NCBI GenBank assembly: GCA_019116405.1
Contig: DXBS01000095.1
Span: 1 to 5,942, forward strand
Source of the DNA: Candidatus Gallimonas intestinigallinarum
GTDB lineage: Bacteria > Bacillota_A > Clostridia > Christensenellales > Borkfalkiaceae
Direction: 5' to 3'
Length of the DNA: 5,942 bases
Shown: piece after piece, positions 1-5,942 of the stretch
How the letters are laid out: each line of letters starts with the position of its first letter
How positions within the stretch are numbered: position 1 is the stretch's first letter
Translations under genes and position numbers: made by a program
The notes under the pieces: generated by a model
Told to the model about the DNA's origin: nothing
The model's database searches: none
The model's input: only the letters and a program-made list of their open reading frames with translations

Positions 1-28
1 GACGGTTCGAGCCCGTTTTGGGTCGCCA
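1..28 (+). tRNA. 3' end of a tRNA gene, identity not determinable (partial)
   Basis: Only the T arm and the 3' acceptor strand are in the window. The T stem (1-5) pairs with 13-17 around the loop TTCGAGC (6-12). The acceptor strand TTGGGTC (18-24) is followed by discriminator G (25) and an encoded CCA (26-28). The missing 5' acceptor strand is predicted to read GACCCAA. The anticodon lies outside the window, so I do not name the amino acid. It is the first visible member of a + strand tRNA cluster. Confidence 0.85.
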
Positions 29-65
29 CATTTTTTTGAGCCCCATTCCCAAGGAGTGAGGCTCG

Positions 66-87
66 CGCCTTGAAATAAGGCGATTTT
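66..87 (+). other. Small hairpin between tRNA genes, possible weak attenuator or processing signal
   Basis: CGCCTT (66-71) pairs perfectly with AAGGCG (77-82) around a 5-base loop. A short ATTTT run comes directly before tRNA-Phe. A 6-bp stem with only four T's is at best a weak terminator. It could lower read-through from the upstream tRNA or mark a processing point in the precursor. The pairing is seen in the sequence; the role is a guess. Confidence 0.3.
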
Positions 88-163
88 GCCTTGGTAGCTC
101 AGATGGTAGAGCAACGGACTGAAAATCCGTCTGTCGGTGGTTCGATTCCGCCCCAAGGCACCA
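88..163 (+). tRNA. tRNA-Phe (anticodon GAA)
   Basis: This is a full cloverleaf. The acceptor GCCTTGG (88-94) pairs with CCAAGGC (153-159), followed by discriminator A160 and an encoded CCA (161-163). The anticodon stem ACGGA/TCCGT (114-118/126-130) encloses the loop CTGAAAA, with anticodon GAA at 121-123, which reads the phenylalanine codons UUC and UUU. The T stem GGTGG/CCGCC (136-140/148-152) carries a TTCGATT loop, and the D arm holds the usual AGCTCAG start. Only four bases separate it from tRNA-Thr, so the two are certainly cut from one precursor transcript. Confidence 0.97.
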
Positions 164-167
164 CCTT

Positions 168-243
168 GCCGGTGTAGCTCAATTGGCAGAGCAGCTGATT
201 TGTAATCAGCCGGTTGCTGGTTCAATTCCGGTCACCGGCTCCA
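168..243 (+). tRNA. tRNA-Thr (anticodon UGU)
   Basis: This is a full cloverleaf. The acceptor GCCGGTG (168-174) pairs with CACCGGC (233-239), followed by discriminator T240 and an encoded CCA (241-243). The anticodon stem GCTGA/TCAGC (194-198/206-210) encloses the loop TTTGTAA, with anticodon TGT at 201-203, which reads threonine ACA and, by wobble, other ACN codons. The TTCAATT T loop is at 221-227. It lies four bases after tRNA-Phe and 27 bases before tRNA-Tyr, in the same orientation. Confidence 0.97.
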
Positions 244-270
244 CCGACAATTCTTACAATTTTTATATAT

Positions 271-355
271 GGGAAGATTCCAGAGCGGCCAAATGGATCA
301 GACTGTAAATCTGACGTCTTCGACTTCGGTGGTTCAAATCCACCTCTTCCCACCA
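271..355 (+). tRNA. tRNA-Tyr (anticodon GUA), long variable arm
   Basis: The acceptor GGGAAGA (271-277) pairs with TCTTCCC (345-351), followed by A352 and an encoded CCA (353-355). The anticodon stem TCAGA/TCTGA (298-302/310-314) encloses the loop CTGTAAA, with anticodon GTA at 305-307. Positions 315-327 form the extended variable arm of a class II tRNA, as expected for bacterial tRNA-Tyr. The T stem GGTGG/CCACC (328-332/340-344) carries a TTCAAAT loop. It is the last tRNA of the cluster and is followed directly by an intrinsic terminator. Confidence 0.97.
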
Positions 356-359
356 CAGT

Positions 360-400
360 AGAATAATACGAACACCGAAAGGGCGTTCGTATTATTCTTT
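360..400 (+). terminator. Intrinsic terminator of the tRNA cluster
   Basis: Bases 361-373 (GAATAATACGAAC) are perfectly complementary to 385-397. The stem continues by A360-T398 at the base. At the top, after one A/C mismatch, two more C-G pairs close a GAAAG loop (377-381). The 3' side runs into TTTTCT. It starts five bases after the CCA of tRNA-Tyr, so it ends the tRNA transcript. There is no T-run on the opposite strand, so it should not stop - strand transcription. Confidence 0.9.
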
Positions 401-458
401 TCTATTGATTATTTCGGATTGATCCTGCCAAGAAGTAAATAGCCCTGCCGATCATGGC

Positions 459-494
459 ACAGGTTGACAGATAGCTGTCAGCCTGTTTTTATTT
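459..494 (+). terminator. Second intrinsic terminator-like hairpin on the + strand
   Basis: Bases 459-470 pair with 475-486 in a 12-bp stem with a single G-U pair (T464/G481) and a 4-base loop ATAG. It is followed by T's at 486-490 and then ATTT. This is a textbook rho-independent shape for + strand transcripts, but no + strand gene lies between it and the tRNA terminator at 360-400. It may be a back-up for read-through of the tRNA unit, or the end of an unrecognised small RNA. Confidence 0.65.
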
Positions 495-522
495 GCCTCC
501 GGATTTGCTTTTTCGGTCGGCT

Positions 523-551
523 ATGGTAGCATAGTTCCTCGCGGACGTCAA
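523..551 (-). promoter_or_regulatory. Candidate extended -10 promoter, reading leftward
   Basis: On the - strand, TTGACG (551-546) is followed after 17 bases by TACCAT (528-523). A TGC immediately upstream of the TACCAT forms an extended -10. The -35 matches five of six consensus bases and the spacing is optimal; the -10 matches four of six. Initiation would fall near position 516, giving a transcript that crosses the 459-490 hairpin and heads antisense towards the tRNA genes. It is downstream of, and in the same direction as, ntpD, so it cannot serve the ATPase operon. Confidence 0.45.
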
Positions 552-621
552 CGGTCACAAAATCGTTGCTGAAAACACCTATAAAAGACTTTTAGAGCCG
601 AGAAAGGCTTTTGCATACGCG

Positions 622-1254
622 CTATGTGCCGCGCTCTTCGAGCATGCTCTTGACCTTCATCAGGCGCGTCAGGCTTGCGCGCTCATTCTCTTCAAGCTTC
701 TGGGAAATATAGCGGATGGTCTCCTCCAGATCGGGGATCATGACGTACTCCAGGGCATTGACGCGGCGCTTGCTTCGTTCGATCTCCTCCGCAAGCATCG
801 CCGTCGCCTTCTCTTTCTCTGCAAGAAGCAGCAGGCGCGAAACCAGCTTTCCTGCCGCCGCGACGGCGTAGTCCGCCTCGCTCGTGACTTCCGCAAAGGA
901 ATAGGGCAATTCTTCGCCTTGCGTCTCCTCGAGGTGCAGCTTCGGGATCTCCAGATTGAGCACGTTCGCCGTCGTGCACTCCAGTGTCAGGGAGACGACG
1001 GGCATAGAGAAGACGAGCTCGATCTCCTTTTTGGACATGCTCCCGCGGGCGAGCGAAAACTGCCGCAGCACCTGCACGACTTCTGCTTCCACTTCGCCTT
1101 GCAGCCGTTCGGTCTCCCGCAGCAGGACGGAAAACCGTCGCACCATCTCGTCCGTCTTGTCCTTGAGTAATTTGTGTCCCCTCTGCGCCGTCTTGAGCCT
1201 TGCCTTCAGCCGCTTCAGCTCCATGCGCGTGGGGTTTACGTTGATCCGCGCCAA
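622..1254 (-). CDS. ntpD: V-type ATP synthase subunit D (central shaft)
   Basis: This is a 210-residue protein of the V/A-ATPase subunit D family. Together with subunit F it forms the rotor shaft that turns inside the A3B3 head in the cytoplasm. Family features are the N-terminal block NVNPTRMELKRLK followed by RGHKLLKDK, and the C-terminal block RRVNALEYVMIPDLEETI. The two ends are helical and would pair as the long antiparallel coiled coil of the shaft. Length is normal. The start is a TTG codon at 1254: the family N-terminus begins just there, AGAGGG (1266-1261) sits six bases upstream, and no in-frame ATG fits. The gap to the ntpB stop is 11 bases, and the ribosome binding site overlaps that stop codon. 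It is the last gene of the visible operon; no strong terminator follows it. Confidence 0.95.
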   Translation of the reverse strand: MARINVNPTRMELKRLKARLKTAQRGHKLLKDKTDEMVRRFSVLLRETERLQGEVEAEVVQVLRQFSLARGSMSKKEIELVFSMPVVSLTLECTTANVLNLEIPKLHLEETQGEELPYSFAEVTSEADYAVAAAGKLVSRLLLLAEKEKATAMLAEEIERSKRRVNALEYVMIPDLEETIRYISQKLEENERASLTRLMKVKSMLEERGT

Positions 1255-1265
1255 TGTCGTCCCTC

Positions 1266-2636
1266 TTACTTTTCGTAGTACTTGTCGAGATATTCTTCCT
1301 TGATGCGCTTGAGCTCCGCCCTGGGCAGGATATGCAGCAGTTCCCAGCCCAGATCGAGCGTCTCTTCAATGCTCCTGTTGACGGTAAATCCCTGCGAGAC
1401 ATACCGCTTTTCAAACTCCTCTGCAAATGCCGCGTACAGCTTATCCATCTCCGAAAGCGCCGCCTCGCCGAGGATGGCGGAGAGCTCCTTTGCCTCCTTA
1501 CCGCGCGCGTACGCCGAAAAGAGCTGATTCATCGTGTCCGCGTGATCTTCGCGCGTCTTGCCCGCGCCGATGCCCTTGTCCTTCAGACGGGAGAGCGAGG
1601 GCAGCACGTCGACGGGCGGCGTGACCCCCTTTTTGTACAACTCGCGCGAGAGGATGATCTGCCCCTCGGTGATATATCCGGTAAGATCTGGTATGGGGTG
1701 CGTCTTATCGTCCTCCGGCATGGTGAGAATGGGGATCTGCGTGATCGAGCCCTTCTTGCCGCGGACCCTGCCAGCGCGCTCGTACATAGCGGCGAGGTCG
1801 GTATACAGATACCCGGGGTAGCCGCGCCGACCGGGCACCTCCTTGCGCGCAGCGGAGACTTCGCGCAGCGCTTCGCAGTAGTTGGTGATGTCCGTAATGA
1901 TGACGAGGACGTGCATGCCCAGGTCATAGGCAAGATATTCCGCCGCCGTGAGCGCCATTTTGGGCGTTGCAATGCGCTCGATGGCGGGGTCGTTGGCGAG
2001 GTTGGTAAACAGCACGGTACGCGTGATGGCGCCCGTCTCCTGGAAGTCGCGGATGAAGTAGTCCGCCTCCTCATAGGTGATGCCGACCGCCGCAAAGACG
2101 ACGGCAAACTTCTCGTCACTCCCCAGAACGCGCGCCTGCCGCGCGATCTGCGCCGCAAGTTCGGCGTGCGGAAGCCCGCTCATGCTGAACACGGGCAGTT
2201 TTTGTCCGCGCACGAGGGTATTCAGCCCGTCGATCGCGGAGATGCCCGTCTGGATGAACTCGTTGGGATAGTCGCGCGCGGCGGGGTTGATCGGCTCGCC
2301 GTTGACGTCCATGCGCTTTTCAGCGAGGATGGGCGCGCCGCCGTCACGGGGGTTGCCCATGCCGTCGAATACTCTGCCGAGCATGTCCTCGGAGACGGCG
2401 AGCTCCATGCTGCGCCCCAGGAACCTTGCGCGGCTCGTGGCGATCTGCAGCCCGTGCGAGTTCTCAAACAACTGGACGAGCGCTCTGTCGCCGTCCACTT
2501 CCAGCACTCTGCCGCGCCGCGTTCCGCCGCCCGACTGCACAATCTCCACCAGTTCGTTATACTTGACGCCCTCAACGCCCTCGACGAGCATCAGGGGGCC
2601 GACGACCTCTTTGATGGTCTTATACTCTTTCAACAC
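1266..2636 (-). CDS. ntpB: V-type ATP synthase subunit B (non-catalytic head subunit)
   Basis: The protein has 456 residues, normal for the family. Three B subunits alternate with three A subunits in the ATP-hydrolysing or ATP-synthesising head. The N-terminal beta-barrel starts [20 protein letters not shown]. The central fold contains the family block [21 protein letters not shown] (split here: residues 116-136), and SMSGLPHAE (151-159) stands where a P-loop would be but lacks the Walker lysine, as expected for the non-catalytic subunit. PSLSRL (346-351) carries Arg350, which matches the arginine finger that reaches the catalytic site on A. I chose the GTG at 2636 because it gives the family N-terminus and has GGAGGGG six bases upstream; the longer open frame to 2792 is antisense-like filler lying inside ntpA. 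The start overlaps the end of ntpA by 17 bases, suggesting coupled translation. Confidence 0.97.
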   Translation of the reverse strand: MLKEYKTIKEVVGPLMLVEGVEGVKYNELVEIVQSGGGTRRGRVLEVDGDRALVQLFENSHGLQIATSRARFLGRSMELAVSEDMLGRVFDGMGNPRDGGAPILAEKRMDVNGEPINPAARDYPNEFIQTGISAIDGLNTLVRGQKLPVFSMSGLPHAELAAQIARQARVLGSDEKFAVVFAAVGITYEEADYFIRDFQETGAITRTVLFTNLANDPAIERIATPKMALTAAEYLAYDLGMHVLVIITDITNYCEALREVSAARKEVPGRRGYPGYLYTDLAAMYERAGRVRGKKGSITQIPILTMPEDDKTHPIPDLTGYITEGQIILSRELYKKGVTPPVDVLPSLSRLKDKGIGAGKTREDHADTMNQLFSAYARGKEAKELSAILGEAALSEMDKLYAAFAEEFEKRYVSQGFTVNRSIEETLDLGWELLHILPRAELKRIKEEYLDKYYEK

Positions 2637-4392
2637 GCGCGTCCCCTCCCGCAAGCTCGCGTATCTCCCGCTTGAGCTGCTCCATGATGCCGTCGAAGGC
2701 GGCAAGATCACTTTCTGCAATGTACTTCGCCCTGCCGATCTTCTCGCGCACGGGAAGATTGACGAGTTTTTCGTATGCCGCACCCGCCGCAAGCGCCTCT
2801 GCGCCGAGGCGGTGATACTCGCGGATGAGGCAGAGCATCCTGACCTGCTTTGCGATGGAGGTATAGGTGTCCGTCTCGTGGAAGGCGTTCTGATGCAGGA
2901 AGTCCTCGCGGATGGACTTTGCCGTCTCCAGCGTCAGCCTGTCCTGATAGGACAGGGAATCCGCACCCACGAGGCGCACGATCTCATCCAGCTCCGCCTC
3001 CTCCTGCAGGATGCGGATGGCAAAGGCACGCAGTTCGTTGAAATCGGGGGATGCGTTGCGCGTGTACCACGCCGCGAGCCTGTCCGCGTACAGCGAATAG
3101 CTCACGAGCCAGTCGATCGCGGGGAAGTGGCGGCGATAGGCGAGCGAGGAGGAGAGTCCCCAGAACACCTTGACGATGCGCAGTGTCGCCTGTGCGACGG
3201 GCTCGGAGAGATCGCCGCCCGCGGGCGAGACCGCGCCGATCGCCGTGATCGAGCCGACGCGCTCGTCGCTGCCCAATGTTCTGACGATGCCCGCGCGCTC
3301 ATAGAACTCCGCAAGACGGCTGGACAGGTACGCGGGGTACCCCTCCTCGCCCGGCATCTCCTCGAGACGGCCGCTCATCTCGCGCAGCGCCTCCGCCCAA
3401 CGGGAGGTGGAGTCCGCCATGATAGCGACGTTGAGCCCCATGTCGCGGAAGTACTCCGCGATCGTGATGCCCGTATAGATGGACGCCTCGCGCGCCGCGA
3501 CGGGCATATCCGACGTGTTTGCGATGAGCACCGTGCGCTTCATGAGCGCCTCGCCCGTCTTGGGATCCTTGAGGGCGGGGAACTCGTTGAGCACGTCCGT
3601 CATCTCGTTGCCGCGCTCGCCGCAGCCGATATAGACGATGATGTCCGCGTCCGTCCATTTGGCGAGCTGGTGCTGAACGACCGTCTTGCCGCTGCCGAAC
3701 GGACCGGGGACCGCCGCCACGCCGCCGCGCGCAATGGGAAAGAGCGTATCGATGACGCGCTGCCCCGTGATCATGGGCATCGTGGGCGACATCTTCTCCC
3801 TGTACGGCCTTCCGCGGCGCACAGGCCAGCGGGTGAGCATGCTCACCTCCCTCTCGCCCGTTCTGGTCGCGATTTTTGCAACCGTCTGCGTAATATTGAA
3901 CATGCCGCGTTCGATGGCGGTGACCGTCCCGTCCGCACCCTGCGGCACCAGAATTTTATGCGAGACGATGGGCGTCTCCTGCACGTACCCCAAAAAGTCG
4001 CCCGCGCTCACCTTGTCGCCCGCCTTGACGAGCGGGATAAACTCCCACTCCTTCTCATGATCGAGGTTGGTGACGGAAATGCCGCGCGTGATCCTGTCGC
4101 CGTACAGCTCTGCGATGCGCGTGAGCGGGCGCTGGATGCCGTCAAAGATGCCGCCGATGAGCCCCGGCGCAAGTTCGACGGAGAGCGGCATGCCCGTACT
4201 CTCCACAACCTCGCCGGTGCCAAGGCCGCTCGTCTCCTCGTAGACCTGGATGGACGCCCTGTCGCCGCGCAGCTCGATGACCTCGCCGATGAGCCCCTTG
4301 TCGCTGACGCGCACAACGTCGTACATTCTGCATTCCGCCATATTCTCCGCCACGATGAGCGGTCCGGATACCTTTACGATTTTACCTTGCAT
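2620..4392 (-). CDS. ntpA: V-type ATP synthase subunit A (catalytic head subunit)
   Basis: The protein has 590 residues and is the catalytic subunit that binds and hydrolyses or makes ATP, coupled to ion movement through the membrane ring. The N-terminal barrel begins [16 protein letters not shown]. An inserted non-homologous region typical of A subunits lies roughly at residues 110-190. The Walker A motif GPFGSGKT is at 230-237 with Lys236, the catalytic glutamate is Glu259 in GCGERGNE, and the Walker B strand [11 protein letters not shown] ends with Asp327. [11 protein letters not shown] (389-399) and RRHFPAIDW (420-428) are further family blocks. All active-site residues are present. The ATG at 4392 has GGAGAG just upstream and matches the family start; a longer frame to 4572 only runs through ntpG. 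It overlaps subunit F by 11 bases and subunit B by 17. Confidence 0.98.
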   Translation of the reverse strand: MQGKIVKVSGPLIVAENMAECRMYDVVRVSDKGLIGEVIELRGDRASIQVYEETSGLGTGEVVESTGMPLSVELAPGLIGGIFDGIQRPLTRIAELYGDRITRGISVTNLDHEKEWEFIPLVKAGDKVSAGDFLGYVQETPIVSHKILVPQGADGTVTAIERGMFNITQTVAKIATRTGEREVSMLTRWPVRRGRPYREKMSPTMPMITGQRVIDTLFPIARGGVAAVPGPFGSGKTVVQHQLAKWTDADIIVYIGCGERGNEMTDVLNEFPALKDPKTGEALMKRTVLIANTSDMPVAAREASIYTGITIAEYFRDMGLNVAIMADSTSRWAEALREMSGRLEEMPGEEGYPAYLSSRLAEFYERAGIVRTLGSDERVGSITAIGAVSPAGGDLSEPVAQATLRIVKVFWGLSSSLAYRRHFPAIDWLVSYSLYADRLAAWYTRNASPDFNELRAFAIRILQEEAELDEIVRLVGADSLSYQDRLTLETAKSIREDFLHQNAFHETDTYTSIAKQVRMLCLIREYHRLGAEALAAGAAYEKLVNLPVREKIGRAKYIAESDLAAFDGIMEQLKREIRELAGGDARVERV

Positions 4393-4729
4393 TGTTCTCT
4401 CCGTCCGAATTTCTCCCTCCGCGGGTGATGTCCATGCCGAGCGCGCGCTCGGAGTAACTGCGCAGAAGCCGCGCGCCGTAGCCGTTCCCGCCCTGCACGG
4501 AGGGGATGGGCACGATGATCGGATACGCCCTGCTCGTATAGGCGGCGATGACCTCTTCCATCTGTGCCGCAAGGACGTCGGTCACAAAGATGACCTGATA
4601 GCGCTCCGCAAGCTCCCGCAAGAGCCGCGCCGCTGCCGCCGCGTCCTCCGCCGCATACGCATCCATGCCGACGGAACGAAAGACGAGCGCGCCTTCCCCG
4701 TCGCCGATGATCGCCATTTTTCCCTTCAT
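4382..4729 (-). CDS. ntpG: V-type ATP synthase subunit F (rotor shaft partner of D)
   Basis: This small cytoplasmic protein of 115 residues belongs to the V/A-ATPase subunit F family (called NtpG in Enterococcus, AtpF elsewhere). It binds subunit D in the central shaft and stimulates its rotation or ATPase activity. The N-terminus [19 protein letters not shown] forms the first strand and loop of the Rossmann-like fold. [11 protein letters not shown] (44-54) and YPIIVPIPS (69-77) are the next conserved strands, followed by the basic and helical segment ending ALGMDI. The ATG at 4729 overlaps the subunit C stop as ATGA and has AGGGTG five bases upstream; an internal ATG four codons later would also give a family-like start. 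Position between C and A is the standard place for this gene. Confidence 0.93.
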   Translation of the reverse strand: MKGKMAIIGDGEGALVFRSVGMDAYAAEDAAAAARLLRELAERYQVIFVTDVLAAQMEEVIAAYTSRAYPIIVPIPSVQGGNGYGARLLRSYSERALGMDITRGGRNSDGENNAR

Positions 4730-5685
4730 AGACTCACCCTCGCGCGAATGGCCGCCCTCTCCACGCCGCTTGCAAGGCAGGACAGAATAATGCGCACATT
4801 GCCCAGTTCCGCCTGTTTTTCGCAGCAGTATCTGAGGAAGGGACGGTACCCTTCGTCGTTGTATTTTTCCCGGTACAACACGCTGAGCGCGCAGCCCTGT
4901 GCCGCCTGCTCGAGCGCAAGCAGGGGGCGACCATGTTCGCTGTCCTCCAGCGCGCCGTAGACGAGGTCGCGCCGCACGGAGCGGACAAACCTCGCGCGCG
5001 CCGTCTCCGCGCTCTCCTCCGCGAGGACGCGCACGTCCTCCTCCGAGAGCGTTCCGCCCGCGACAATCATTTCCGATGCGAGGCGGGCATTGTGCGAGCG
5101 CAGCGCGATACCGATATTGGCAGCATCCGCCCGCAGGGAGACAATCTCGCGAAGAAGCGCGTCCCTGCGCGCAAGCGACGCAAGTTCTGCAAACTGCGCG
5201 CGGCTGAACAGCGTACTGATATTCCTGCCCGTCGCCTCGCCGCCGACAAAGAGCGCGTCCGCCCTTTCAAGCGCTTCGCGAAGCGGCGCGGGAAAGACAG
5301 CGTAGTCGTCCGCCATGATCTTTTCTTCGAGCATGGCAACGGAGTAGACGCCCTCCGCCCCGACCATGGCGCGGAAGTCCGTTTTGAGGTGCTTTGCCCG
5401 CATGACGGCTTCGGCATTGTGATAGTCACGGCGCGCGAGCAAAAAGTGCGTGAGCTTTTCCGCGGGGGAGGTCTCTTTGACGAACGCGGCAAACGCGCGC
5501 TCCTCCGCCTCGATGAGCGCATCCGCCTCCGGCGCGGGAGCGCCCTCGCCGAAGCCCACTTCCTGCAAGATCTTGAGCGCGTCCTCAACCGCCGGCGCGT
5601 CGATCATTCTGCCCAGCCGCTCCGCACCTAAGAGCCCCTTGGAGAGTGCCGCAGCTCTGGCATTGGCAAAAATACTGTTCGGCAT
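4726..5685 (-). CDS. ntpC: V-type ATP synthase subunit C (d-type, shaft to membrane ring)
   Basis: The protein has 319 residues and belongs to the AC39/subunit d family. It sits as a funnel on the membrane K ring and links it to the D-F shaft. It is almost wholly helical by composition, rich in Ala, Glu, Leu and Arg, with no membrane segment. Family-like parts are the N-terminal NARAAALSKGLL, the YHNAEAVMRAKHLKTDF block around residues 88-104, and the C-terminal PFLRYCCEKQAELGNVRIIL (split here: about residues 278-297), where the family has a conserved K/E-x-x-NVR-I-I segment. Sequence conservation of this subunit is low, so the position between E and F supports the call. The ATG at 5685 lies one base after the stop of subunit E; only a weak AGAG-type ribosome binding site is visible, consistent with coupling. 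Confidence 0.92.
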   Translation of the reverse strand: MPNSIFANARAAALSKGLLGAERLGRMIDAPAVEDALKILQEVGFGEGAPAPEADALIEAEERAFAAFVKETSPAEKLTHFLLARRDYHNAEAVMRAKHLKTDFRAMVGAEGVYSVAMLEEKIMADDYAVFPAPLREALERADALFVGGEATGRNISTLFSRAQFAELASLARRDALLREIVSLRADAANIGIALRSHNARLASEMIVAGGTLSEEDVRVLAEESAETARARFVRSVRRDLVYGALEDSEHGRPLLALEQAAQGCALSVLYREKYNDEGYRPFLRYCCEKQAELGNVRIILSCLASGVERAAIRARVSL

Positions 5686-5686
5686 G

Positions 5687-5942
5687 TTATTTCTCTGCGG
5701 GCATCATGTGTGCGATGTCCCGCTCCAGTTCAAACCTCTGCGCCTCGATGAGCGCGCGGAAGGAGAGGTCGGCTTCATACGTTGCGCCATACAGGCGCAT
5801 CCCGCCCTCGAAGTCCCCGTCCTTCCCCAGAAAGCGCAGCCTGCGCGCGGAGAACACCTTGAGCGATTGGAGCGATGCCTCCGTGACGGGCGCGGCCGCG
5901 GACAGCCGTACGCCGTCCCCCTCCCCCGCGTACTGCGTGAGC
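5687..5942 (-). CDS. ntpE: V-type ATP synthase subunit E (peripheral stalk), C-terminal part
   Basis: Only the last 84 codons and the TAA stop (5689-5687) are in the window; the start lies beyond the right edge. The translated tail reads from LTQYAGEGDGVRLS through FEGGMRLYGATYEADLSF to FELERDIAHMMPAEK. The E family ends in a globular C-terminal domain with a GG-hydrophobic strand (here GGMRLYG), a short strand pair with D/N-x-S/T-F, then a final helix with an LE-x-(E/D)-(V/I)A pattern. All of these are seen here. Subunit E forms the peripheral stalk that holds the A3B3 head against rotation. It is directly upstream of subunit C with a one-base gap, as in other bacterial V-ATPase operons. Confidence 0.88.
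   Translation of the reverse strand, partial: LTQYAGEGDGVRLSAAAPVTEASLQSLKVFSARRLRFLGKDGDFEGGMRLYGATYEADLSFRALIEAQRFELERDIAHMMPAEK

Larger units (their letters stand above)
401..621. other. Convergent intergenic region without a recognisable gene
   Basis: These 221 bases separate the end of the tRNA cluster (+) from the end of the ATPase operon (-). I find no open reading frame with a ribosome binding site. What can be seen is a + strand hairpin with a T-run (459-490), an extended -10 promoter-like sequence on the - strand (523-551), a GGAGG on the - strand just before that hairpin without a start codon at the right distance, and a weak hairpin downstream of ntpD (596-609). The stretch may hold a small non-coding RNA or be a decayed remnant. 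Confidence 0.6.

Noticed and set aside
271..355. tRNA-Tyr 3' end as an integration (att) site
   Set aside because: No second copy of the tRNA 3' end and no integrase gene are present in the window; the next genes are core metabolism.
402..455. 17-residue - strand frame MIGRAIYFLAGSIRNNQ, considered as a small toxin peptide
   Set aside because: It has no ribosome binding site, sits just after the hairpin, is shorter than known type I toxins, and has only a brief hydrophobic stretch. I do not claim it as a gene.
583..613. Intrinsic terminator for the ATPase operon on the - strand
   Set aside because: The only stem is AGCC/GGCT (4 bp, 609-606 with 599-596), and the nearest T-run is several bases further on. 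This is too weak to call. The end of the operon transcript is therefore not identified.
692..1426. 244-codon - strand frame overlapping ntpD and the end of ntpB
   Set aside because: It is a frame shadow of two real genes with a low-complexity Arg/Ala/Gly/Asp product.
1254..2675. Long open frame (473 codons) on the + strand opposite ntpB
   Set aside because: It is antisense to a gene whose full length matches a well-known family. GC-rich codon use leaves few stops on the opposite strand. Its product has no recognisable domain and is full of Arg, Asp and Leu, as expected from mirrored codons.
2637..2792. N-terminal extension of subunit B by 52 codons to an upstream ATG
   Set aside because: It would lie inside the ntpA coding sequence, has no family counterpart, and a GTG with a strong ribosome binding site gives the normal N-terminus at 2636.
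2287..4428. Very long open frame (713 codons) on the + strand opposite ntpA and part of ntpB
   Set aside because: It has the same explanation. Subunits A and B on the - strand carry all the catalytic motifs, and this frame has no ribosome binding site or family resemblance.
4393..4572. N-terminal extension of subunit A by 60 codons
   Set aside because: It runs out of frame through the subunit F gene, and the family start [11 protein letters not shown] with its own ribosome binding site is at 4392.

Overview
This window holds a cluster of tRNA genes on the + strand facing the 3' half of a V/A-type (vacuolar-type) ATPase operon on the - strand. The base composition is GC-rich. The operon order E-C-F-A-B-D, read on the - strand, is the one known from Enterococcus, Streptococcus and many Clostridia. 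All the tRNA genes encode their CCA ends. Together these suggest a GC-rich anaerobic Firmicute of the Clostridia type. That placement is inferred from gene order and composition, because no lineage-specific marker is visible.

Layout: positions 1-28 are the 3' end of a tRNA cut by the window edge. Complete tRNA-Phe (GAA), tRNA-Thr (UGU) and tRNA-Tyr (GUA) genes follow up to position 355, and a strong intrinsic terminator sits at 360-400. A gap of about 220 bases (401-621) then separates the two convergent units. It contains a second + strand hairpin with a T-run and, on the - strand, a good-looking extended -10 promoter with no recognisable gene behind it. From 622 to the right edge, everything is the ATPase operon on the - strand. 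In transcription order it is subunit E (C-terminal 84 residues only), C, F, A, B and D. Junctions are very tight: a 1-base gap (E/C), a 4-base overlap (C/F), an 11-base overlap (F/A), a 17-base overlap (A/B) and an 11-base gap (B/D). The operon promoter and the membrane subunits (normally the a/I and K/c subunits and a small peripheral-stalk subunit) would lie beyond the right edge.

How the genes work together: A and B form the A3B3 head, with the catalytic sites on A. D and F form the central rotor shaft, C links the shaft to the membrane ring of K subunits, and E is part of the peripheral stalk. All key residues of A and B are intact, so the complex looks functional. Whether it pumps or uses H+ or Na+ cannot be told here, because the K subunit is not in the window.

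I see no novel system in the coding part. The only stretch not explained by known genes is the convergent intergenic region.
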